Both the position numbers and the translations under genes were made by a program. Below are positions 57,817 through 64,000 of a stretch of DNA of 64,000 nucleotides, piece after piece. Under the pieces are notes generated by a model. The model was not told the origin of the DNA and made no database searches. It was given only the letters and a program-made list of their open reading frames with translations. Position 1 is the stretch's first letter. Each line of letters begins with the position of its first letter. The DNA lies in assembly GCF_009192745.1 (NCBI RefSeq), contig NZ_VTFV01000003.1, positions 434,001-498,000 of the forward strand. Direction: 5' to 3'. Source of the DNA: Arthrobacter citreus (lineage in GTDB: Bacteria; Actinomycetota; Actinomycetes; Actinomycetales; Micrococcaceae).

Positions 57817-57844
57817 CAGGCAGCTAGCGCCTTAGCAACAGAAC

Positions 57845-59317
57845 TTAGTTGCCGGTCAGCTTCTCGCGCAGTGCAGCAAGTGCCTCGTCGGATGCCAGGG
57901 TACCGGCAGCGGACTCGGATGCAGCAGGCTCGGAGGAGTAGCTGGTGGAGGTGGACTCAGCGGAGTCCGACGCTGCAGCAACATCCTCGGAGTTGTGCTG
58001 GGCAACCTGCTTCTTGTGAGCTTCCCAGCGGGCCTGGGCGTCAGCGTACTGCTGCTCCCAAGCGGCGCGCTGGGTCTCGTAGCCCTCGAGCCATTCGTTC
58101 GACTCGGGGTCGAAGCCTTCGGGGTACTTGTAGTTGCCGGCTTCGTCGTACTCTGCGGCCATGCCGTACAGAGCCGGATCGAACTCGGTGCCCTCGGGGT
58201 CGACGCCCTCGTTGGCCTGCTTCAGCGACAGGGAGATGCGGCGGCGCTCGAGGTCAATGTCGATGACCTTGACGAACAGTTCATCTCCAACGGAGACAAC
58301 CTGCTCTGCCAGCTCTACGTGGCGGACAGCCAGCTCGGAGATGTGGACCAGGCCTTCGATGCCGTCTTCGACGCGGACGAACGCACCGAACGGAACCAGC
58401 TTGGTGACCTTGCCCGGCACAACCTGGCCCAGGGCGTGGGTGCGGGCGAAGGTCTGCCACGGATCTTCCTGCGTAGCCTTCAGCGACAGGGAGACACGCT
58501 CGCGGTCGAGGTCAACTTCCAGAACCTCAACGGTGACTTCCTGTCCAACTTCAACGACCTCGGAGGGGTGGTCGATGTGCTTCCAGGACAGCTCGGAAAC
58601 GTGGACGAGACCGTCTACGCCGCCAAGGTCCACGAATGCACCGAAGTTGACGATGGAGGAAACAACGCCCGGACGAACCTGGCCCTTTTCCAGCTTGTTG
58701 AGGAAGGTGGAACGGACCTCGGACTGAGTCTGCTCGAGCCATGCACGGCGGGACAGGACCACGTTGTTGCGGTTCTTGTCCAGCTCGATGATCTTGGCTT
58801 CGATCTGCTGGCCGATGTACGGAGCCAGGTCGCGGACGCGACGCATCTCCACGAGGGATGCGGGCAGGAAGCCGCGCAGCCCGATGTCGAGGATAAGACC
58901 ACCCTTGACAACCTCGATGACGGTACCGGTAACGACGCCGTCTTCTTCCTTGACCTTCTCGATGTCGCCCCAGGCGCGCTCGTACTGTGCGCGCTTCTTG
59001 GAGAGGATCAGACGGCCTTCTTTGTCTTCCTTGGTGAGGACCAAAGCTTCGACCTGGTCGCCCACGGAGACAACGTCCCCGGGATCGACGTCGTGCTTGA
59101 TGGAAAGCTCACGGGAAGGAATGACACCCTCGGTCTTGTAACCGATGTCGAGCAGAACCTCGTCGCGGTCAACCTTGACGACGGTACCTTCGACGAGATC
59201 GCCGTCGTTGAAGTACTTGATCGTTGCGTCAATGGCGGCGAGGAAGTCCTCGGCAGATCCGATGTCGTTGATGGCGACCTGCGGGGTACCGGACTTCTCG
59301 GTGGTGGTGATGGTCAT
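57845..59317 (-). CDS. rpsA: 30S ribosomal protein S1
   Basis: RNA-binding ribosomal protein that helps mRNA binding. The product has 490 residues with four S1 (OB-fold) domains: about residues 36-105 (DLVEGTVVKVDRDEVLLDIG), 122-186 (DGVVTGTVIEVVKGGLILDI), 205-275 (VRPGVVSSIVNFGAFVDLGG) and 290-362 (VVPGKVTKLVPFGAFVRVED). A long acidic, Ser/Ala/Glu-rich tail follows. Four domains is the actinobacterial form, against six in E. coli. The ATG at 59317 has GGAG about 10 bases away, and the open frame further upstream is leader. Confidence 0.97.
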   Translation of the reverse strand: MTITTTEKSGTPQVAINDIGSAEDFLAAIDATIKYFNDGDLVEGTVVKVDRDEVLLDIGYKTEGVIPSRELSIKHDVDPGDVVSVGDQVEALVLTKEDKEGRLILSKKRAQYERAWGDIEKVKEEDGVVTGTVIEVVKGGLILDIGLRGFLPASLVEMRRVRDLAPYIGQQIEAKIIELDKNRNNVVLSRRAWLEQTQSEVRSTFLNKLEKGQVRPGVVSSIVNFGAFVDLGGVDGLVHVSELSWKHIDHPSEVVEVGQEVTVEVLEVDLDRERVSLSLKATQEDPWQTFARTHALGQVVPGKVTKLVPFGAFVRVEDGIEGLVHISELAVRHVELAEQVVSVGDELFVKVIDIDLERRRISLSLKQANEGVDPEGTEFDPALYGMAAEYDEAGNYKYPEGFDPESNEWLEGYETQRAAWEQQYADAQARWEAHKKQVAQHNSEDVAAASDSAESTSTSYSSEPAASESAAGTLASDEALAALREKLTGN

Positions 59318-59635
59318 GTAGTTGGGACTCCGATGTGGAAGTTGTAGTAATTCCGGATGCACTCCCACCGGCTCGCGTGCAACCCAAATAACTCAGGTTC
59401 AAGACGGTGCTTGGTTGTCCGGAGATGGACAGAATGTTAATAATGTTGTGCCCGACCTGCGCTTGGAAGCGGCCTCCAGAAATTTTGAGGACCGAACCAG
59501 CACGCGTGACGCGCCTGTTCAGTCTAGCCGGAGGCTCCAAGTCAGGTCAAAGCCGTACGGGGATTCACGTAGTCCTTCATCCCAGTTCATGCCAACTAGC
59601 GAAGGGCACCGGTAATTCCCGCCCCAGGCATCCGC
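59318..59635 (-). promoter_or_regulatory. Upstream region of rpsA
   Basis: A 318-base gap between the Eis-like gene stop and the rpsA start. It must hold the rpsA promoter and a 5' leader. An AT-rich stretch around 59438-59450 (minus strand ATTATTAACATTC) gives a possible -10, but I see no firm -35, no hairpin and no gene. Confidence 0.4.
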
Positions 59636-60946
59636 CTAGAAGTGTGTGCTGCAGTACGGGGGCCGGGCGACGTCGAAGAGCCGGCCCAGGGCGCCGACGG
59701 CTTCGGCACTGCCCCGGATACCGCCGGCAGCGGCAAGCATGGCGGCAGGCACGCCGCCCAGGTAGAGCGATGCGAAGGCCGCTGCATAGGCTTCCACCGC
59801 AGGGATGCCGCCGGGCGCATCATTGCCCAGTTCGGTCACCACGGCGGTGCCGGCGCTGGCCTGGAGCAGCCATCGGCCATTGGCGAGGCCCAGCGGGTCG
59901 GTGATCGAGATGACCAGGTTGCCGTCGGACTCGAATCCGCGGGCACGCAGCATTGCTGCCGGATCCAGCGCCCGGAGCCAGAGGGCATCTTCCACGCCCG
60001 TGATGCGGTATCGCCTGCGGTCGGCCAGCGCCCAGGGAAGCGGATCACTGACCGGGGCGGATGCGGTGATCTTCTCGACCAGGTCGATCGATCCGAGATA
60101 TCGCCACAGTTCCAGCCTGGCGGTATCGTCCACCGCCACCAGGTCCAGCACCTTCAGGGTGTGCGGCTCGGTTTCCCACGGCAGGAAACGGTAGGTCACA
60201 TATCCGTCCGGGGCGCCGGCGTCGTCGTAGTGGACCGCGGCGCGCACTTCCTTCTGCTCTTCGGGAAGGTCACCCCAGAGTCCGGCGGCCCGTTTGGCGT
60301 AGCCGGCCTGCCGGCCCAGTGCCCCGCGCGTGACTTCCAGGTGGCGCGCGAAGATCTCCGGTGCCAGTTTTTCCATCCCGGCCAGGTCTGCCAGGACAGT
60401 CGTGCCCGACGGCGCCGTCCGCAGTTCCAGCCGACCTCGGACGTCCACCTCCACCATGGCTTCCGCGGTGGCTGCACCGAACCCGTACCGGCCGTAGATG
60501 ACGGCCTCTGAGGCATAGAGGGAGGCAACAGCGAAGCCGTTCTCCTTCGCGCTCCGGAGGTCCTGCGTGATCATCCCCGTCAGGATCCCCCGCCGGCGGT
60601 GCGTGGGCCGCACCGTTACCGAGGTGATCTGATGCGCCGGGAGGAGACCGGCACCGGCGTTCATGTCGTGGGACATCGCAGCGTACGTGGCTACCGGAGC
60701 CTTCGGATTCCAGGCGTGTTCGGGCGCGCCGTCGTCATAGACACCGGTGAGCGTCCGGCCGTCCGCCAGGTACGCCTGGACAATCGATGCCAGATGCGCC
60801 GGGTCCCAGCGCGGATCATGGAATCCCAGGTTGACGGCTTCGAGCCAGTTCGAGGTCCGCTCATCGGGACGTTTCGGATCAGCTTCTGAGAATCCGGCGC
60901 TGAAGCGTTCCGTGCGAAGGGCGGTCCCGGTGCTCTCGCCGCTCAT
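59636..60946 (-). CDS. Eis-like GNAT N-acetyltransferase
   Basis: A 436-residue protein with the Eis architecture: an N-terminal GNAT domain with the acetyl-CoA loop TVRPTHRRRGILTGMITQDL and SVTV strand, a second GNAT-like domain (YRFLPWETEPHTLKVLDL), and a C-terminal sterol-carrier-like domain ending in a Phe carboxylate (PPYCSTHF), which acts as general base in mycobacterial Eis. Eis acetylates amines of aminoglycosides and of peptides or proteins. It starts 23 bases after the polA stop, with GGGAGA ahead of its ATG, so it probably forms an operon with polA. Confidence 0.88.
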   Translation of the reverse strand: MSGESTGTALRTERFSAGFSEADPKRPDERTSNWLEAVNLGFHDPRWDPAHLASIVQAYLADGRTLTGVYDDGAPEHAWNPKAPVATYAAMSHDMNAGAGLLPAHQITSVTVRPTHRRRGILTGMITQDLRSAKENGFAVASLYASEAVIYGRYGFGAATAEAMVEVDVRGRLELRTAPSGTTVLADLAGMEKLAPEIFARHLEVTRGALGRQAGYAKRAAGLWGDLPEEQKEVRAAVHYDDAGAPDGYVTYRFLPWETEPHTLKVLDLVAVDDTARLELWRYLGSIDLVEKITASAPVSDPLPWALADRRRYRITGVEDALWLRALDPAAMLRARGFESDGNLVISITDPLGLANGRWLLQASAGTAVVTELGNDAPGGIPAVEAYAAAFASLYLGGVPAAMLAAAGGIRGSAEAVGALGRLFDVARPPYCSTHF

Positions 60947-60969
60947 GTGTTCTCCCTGGGTTGTCTGTA

Positions 60970-63843
60970 TTAGTGCCCTGCCTCGTGCCAGCTGGCGCCC
61001 CAGCCCACGGATACGTCCAGGGGCACGGAGAGGTCGGCAGCGCCGGACATCTGTTCACGGACCAGCTTCTCGGCTGCTTCCCGCTCCCCCGGCGCGACTT
61101 CCAGGACGAGTTCGTCATGGACCTGCAGAAGCATACGCGTTTTCAGGCCCTGCTTCTTCAGCTCGGCGTCTACTCCCAGCATTGCCTTCTTGATGATGTC
61201 CGCGGCAGAGCCCTGGATGGGCGCGTTCAATGCGGCTCGCTCGGACATCTCGCGCAGCTGCCGGTTGGTGCTGGCCAGGTCCGGCAGGTAGCGGCGGCGG
61301 CCCTCGATGGTGGAGGTGTAGCCGTCCTTGCGGGCCTGCTCGACGACGCCGCGCAGGTAGTCGCGTACTGCCCCGAAACGGGTGAAGTAGTCGCGCATCA
61401 GGGTGCGTGCTTCATCCACCGGGATTGACAGCTGCTTGGACAGGCCGAACGAGCTCAGTCCGTATACCAGCCCATAGGACATTGCCTTGACCTTGGACCG
61501 CATCGCGCTGGTGACCTCCTCCGGCGGAACACCAAAGATGTGCGAACCCACGAACCGGTGCAGGTCTTCCCCGTCCCGGAACGCCTGGATCAGGCTCTCG
61601 TCCCCGGACAGGTGCGCCATGATGCGCATTTCCACCTGGGAGTAGTCGGCGGTCAGCAGCGTCTCGTAGCCCTCGCCCACCACAAAGACCTCACGGATCC
61701 GGCGGCCCTCCTCGGAGCGGATCGGGATGTTCTGCAGGTTCGGGTTGATGGAGGACAGCCGCCCGGTAGCCGCAACTGTCTGGGCGTAGGTCGTGTGGAT
61801 CCGGCCGTCGTCGGACACGGACTTGCGCAGGCCCTCGACCGTCTGGCGGAGCTTGGTGGCATCCCGGTAGGCCAGCAGGTGCGCCAGGAACGGATGGCCG
61901 TTCGTCTTCACGATGAGGTCGGAAAGGGCATCCGCGTCGGTGGAGTACCCGGTCTTGATCTTCTTGGTCTTGGGCAGGCCCAGCTCGTCGAAGAGGACTA
62001 CCTGGAGCTGCTTCGGTGAGCCAAGGTTGATTTCCTTGCCGATCACCGCGAAAGCTTCGGCCTTGGCCTGTTCGATGGTACGGCCGAACTCGTCCAGCAG
62101 CCGGTCCAGCTTTTCGGTGGACACCGCAATGCCGGCAAGTTCCATTTCCGCCAGGACCTCAGCAAGCGGCAGCTCGAGTCCGCCAAGCAGCTGGTTCGCG
62201 CCGCGCTCAACCAGCAGACCGGAGAAGTGCTCGCTGAGGCGAAGGGCGGCGAAGGCTTCCATGACGGCCGGGGCCGCGGTGTCCTCACCGTCAAGGGAGA
62301 GTTCAAGCTGGTTGCCGGAGGACGCCGCTGAATCAAGGGACAGCTTCAGGTGCTGCAGGCTCAGGTCCGGCAGGTCGTAGCTGCGCCGGTCAGGCTGGAT
62401 CAGATACCCGGAGATCGCGGGATCATCCACTTCACCGTCCAGATGCAGGCCGCGGCGGGAAAGCAGCTTATAAGCGTCCTTGAAGTCGTGGACCACCTTG
62501 GGGGCGTTGGAATCCTCCAGCCAGCCGGCCAGGACCCTCTCGGCATCGGCGTCCAGCTCAGTCAGCGGAATGTACGCAGCGGCGTCGTCCGTCACCACGG
62601 CAAGCCCGGTTGCATCGCGGGACTCACCTGCTCCCTCCGTCACCAGCCGCAGGCCGGCAGGGGCCTGGTTGGTGGCACGGAACCAGGACTCGAGCTCGCC
62701 GGCGGCGGTGATGGTGGTGTGGGCAGGAGGCACCATTTCAGGGTGGTCTCCGGGAACCTCTTCCTCTCCATAGACGTCGAAGAGGCGCTTGCGCAGGGCG
62801 TTGAACTGCAGGGCGTCGAACAGTTCCTCGATCGCTTCCCGGTCCGGACGCCGGGCAGCCATGGCGTCCAGGTCGACGGGCAGGTCAAGGTCGCGCAGCA
62901 GCCGGTTCAGCCGGCGGTTGCGCTTGACGTCCTCGATGTTGGCGCGCAGGGAATCGCCGACCTTGCCCTTGATTTCATCCAGGTGCTCGAGGATCCCCTC
63001 AAGCCCGCCATAGGCCTTGATCCACTTGGCAGCAGTCTTGGGGCCAACGCCCGGCACGCCCGGGAGGTTGTCAGCCGACTCCCCCACCAGCGCCGCGAGG
63101 TCGGAATACTTGTCCGGCGGTACCAGGTACTTCTCTTCCACCGCCGCAGCATCCATGCGGGGCAGATCGGAGACGCCCTTCTTCGGGTAGAAGACAGTCA
63201 CCCGGTCATTGACCAGCTGGAAGGCGTCCCGGTCCCCCGAAACCACCATCACGTCCCAGTTCCGTCCGGCAGCCTGCTCTGAGAGGGTCGCGAGGATGTC
63301 GTCAGCCTCGTAGCCGTCGAGCGTGATGGTGGGGATCCGCATGGCTTCCATGACCTTGATGATCAGGTCGATCTGGCCGTGGAACTCCTCGGGAGTCTTG
63401 TTCCGGCCGCCCTTGTAGTCGGAGTATTCCTCGGTGCGGAAGGTTGGCGTGTCCAGGTCGAACGCCACGGCAATGTGGGTGGGTTCCTCGTTCTTGATGA
63501 GGTTGATCAGCATGGAGGTGAAACCGTAGACGGCATTGGTGTGCTGGCCGGTGTCGGTGGAGAAGTTCTCCGCCGGCAGCGCATAGAAGGCACGGAAAGC
63601 CATGGAATGGCCGTCGATGACCAGCAGCCGGCTGTGGCCGGACGCGTTGGGTGTTCCGAGCGCCGCCTCAGCCGGTGCGGCCTCAGCCGGCACCGATGGC
63701 ACGGGAGCCGCGTGGCTGCCTGTGGACGTGGCTTCAGCCGGCTCGGACTCCGACTCCGTTTCCGTGGATTCAACAAGGGAATCCGGGGTTTCGGCAAGGG
63801 GGTCAGAGACAGGGGCAGAGGCCAGTTTGGCAGTTTCACTCAC
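60970..63843 (-). CDS. polA: DNA polymerase I
   Basis: Repair and Okazaki-fragment polymerase. The product has 957 residues from the GTG at 63843. The first 71 residues are a low-complexity, acidic Ser/Glu/Ala/Pro extension before the 5'-nuclease domain starts at RLLVIDGHSMAFRAFYALP. The helix-hairpin-helix GVPGVGPKTAAKWIK is in place. The 3'-5' exonuclease-like middle lacks clear catalytic acidic motifs, as in mycobacterial PolA. Polymerase motifs are TADYSQVEMRIMAHLSGD (A), RSKVKAMSYGLVYGLSSFG (B) and LQVHDELVLEV (C). The GTG follows TAGGCT by 7 bases, so it is probably leaderless; the frame continues upstream to 63918, into the divergent gene. Confidence 0.95.
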   Translation of the reverse strand: MSETAKLASAPVSDPLAETPDSLVESTETESESEPAEATSTGSHAAPVPSVPAEAAPAEAALGTPNASGHSRLLVIDGHSMAFRAFYALPAENFSTDTGQHTNAVYGFTSMLINLIKNEEPTHIAVAFDLDTPTFRTEEYSDYKGGRNKTPEEFHGQIDLIIKVMEAMRIPTITLDGYEADDILATLSEQAAGRNWDVMVVSGDRDAFQLVNDRVTVFYPKKGVSDLPRMDAAAVEEKYLVPPDKYSDLAALVGESADNLPGVPGVGPKTAAKWIKAYGGLEGILEHLDEIKGKVGDSLRANIEDVKRNRRLNRLLRDLDLPVDLDAMAARRPDREAIEELFDALQFNALRKRLFDVYGEEEVPGDHPEMVPPAHTTITAAGELESWFRATNQAPAGLRLVTEGAGESRDATGLAVVTDDAAAYIPLTELDADAERVLAGWLEDSNAPKVVHDFKDAYKLLSRRGLHLDGEVDDPAISGYLIQPDRRSYDLPDLSLQHLKLSLDSAASSGNQLELSLDGEDTAAPAVMEAFAALRLSEHFSGLLVERGANQLLGGLELPLAEVLAEMELAGIAVSTEKLDRLLDEFGRTIEQAKAEAFAVIGKEINLGSPKQLQVVLFDELGLPKTKKIKTGYSTDADALSDLIVKTNGHPFLAHLLAYRDATKLRQTVEGLRKSVSDDGRIHTTYAQTVAATGRLSSINPNLQNIPIRSEEGRRIREVFVVGEGYETLLTADYSQVEMRIMAHLSGDESLIQAFRDGEDLHRFVGSHIFGVPPEEVTSAMRSKVKAMSYGLVYGLSSFGLSKQLSIPVDEARTLMRDYFTRFGAVRDYLRGVVEQARKDGYTSTIEGRRRYLPDLASTNRQLREMSERAALNAPIQGSAADIIKKAMLGVDAELKKQGLKTRMLLQVHDELVLEVAPGEREAAEKLVREQMSGAADLSVPLDVSVGWGASWHEAGH

Positions 63844-63850
63844 AGATGTA

Positions 63851-63856
63851 AGCCTA
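63851..63856 (-). promoter_or_regulatory. polA: Predicted -10 element of polA (leaderless)
   Basis: TAGGCT on the minus strand, 7 bases before the polA GTG, with GTGAAA 17 bases upstream as a fair -35. The -35 lies inside the first codons of the divergent gene that starts at 63863. Confidence 0.5.
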
Positions 63857-63862
63857 GTGGGC

Positions 63863-64000
63863 ATGAGCGACATTTTCACGCCGGGCCAGGCCGGCCCCGC
63901 GCAGGGCGAACTCCCCATGCTGCAGGAACTGATCGACGCCGGGGTGCCGGAGGAACTGCACCCCTGGCTCGGGGAATCCGGCGTCGGCCCCCTGGTCGTG
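63863..64000 (+). CDS. Unidentified protein, 5' part only (possibly a PaaI-like thioesterase)
   Basis: An open frame of 46 codons from the ATG at 63863 runs off the window. It reads MSDIFTPGQAGPAQGELPML and continues LQELIDAGVPEELHPWLGE. The Leu/Pro-rich N-terminus resembles the lead-in of hotdog-fold thioesterases found beside polA in related genomes, but that rests on memory of family starts and no catalytic motif is in view. Its start lies 19 bases from the polA GTG on the other strand, so the two promoters must overlap. Confidence 0.5.
   Translation, partial: MSDIFTPGQAGPAQGELPMLQELIDAGVPEELHPWLGESGVGPLVV

Overview
The window reads as chromosome of a high-GC actinobacterium of the Micrococcaceae, most likely Arthrobacter or a close relative. 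The evidence is the GC-rich codon use, the actinobacterial order tkt-tal-pgi-zwf-opcA-pgl, the uvrC-rapZ-yvcK-whiA block, OpcA and Eis homologues, LacI and LexA sites of actinobacterial type, and many promoter-to-start arrangements that imply leaderless mRNAs. It is mostly a core region, with about 50 genes. I found no rRNA, tRNA, CRISPR array, prophage or insertion-sequence gene.

Layout. 1-841: the end of an ECF-type (vitamin or metal) transporter operon. 921-5757 (minus): an Fe-S cluster operon, sufR-sufB-sufD-sufC-sufT, lacking sufS and sufU. 5874-8574 (plus): an ABC-2 exporter pair followed by heme A synthase ctaA. 8575-9270: a gene-free, repeat-rich spacer with two 106-bp MITE-like repeats and a 41-bp tandem array. 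9271-10218 (minus): heme O synthase ctaB. 10584-18832 (plus): the pentose-phosphate cluster tkt-tal-pgi-zwf-opcA-pgl. 18939-23275 (minus): secG, tpiA, pgk, gap, then sodA. 23383-28408 (minus): whiA, yvcK, rapZ, uvrC. 28483-32837 (minus): plsC, a HAD phosphatase and uvrA with a LexA box. 32883-37007 (minus): an asymmetric heterodimeric ABC exporter with a GntR/YtrA regulator.

37143-44286 holds a metallo-beta-lactamase-fold hydrolase, trans-aconitate methyltransferase, a DUF3516-type DExH helicase, a GNAT acetyltransferase, a proline iminopeptidase and an unrecognised membrane protein. 44307-48984 (minus) holds a SHOCT protein, terC with a hairpin leader, uvrB and coaE. 49052-50880 holds yigZ and an RsmC/RlmG-type methyltransferase. 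50942-56992 is a beta-glucoside (cellobiose-like) utilisation cluster: operator/promoter, lipoprotein binding protein, two permeases, GH1 beta-glucosidase and a LacI regulator. 56989-63843 (minus) holds a hypothetical protein, rpsA, an Eis-like acetyltransferase and polA. The window ends inside a divergent gene.

How the parts relate. The glycolytic and pentose-phosphate genes sit back to back around a bidirectional terminator at 18868-18902. Heme A synthesis (ctaA and ctaB) is split by the repeat spacer. Nucleotide-excision repair (uvrA, uvrB, uvrC) and polA lie within about 38 kb, but only uvrA shows an SOS box. The sugar cluster looks like an accessory insertion between coaE and rpsA. No wholly new multi-gene system is evident. 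The best leads are the 106-bp repeats, the terC leader hairpin placed at its predicted transcription start, the paired LacI operators, the SufS-less suf operon, the leaderless promoter set, and the unrecognised membrane protein with a duplicated start region.
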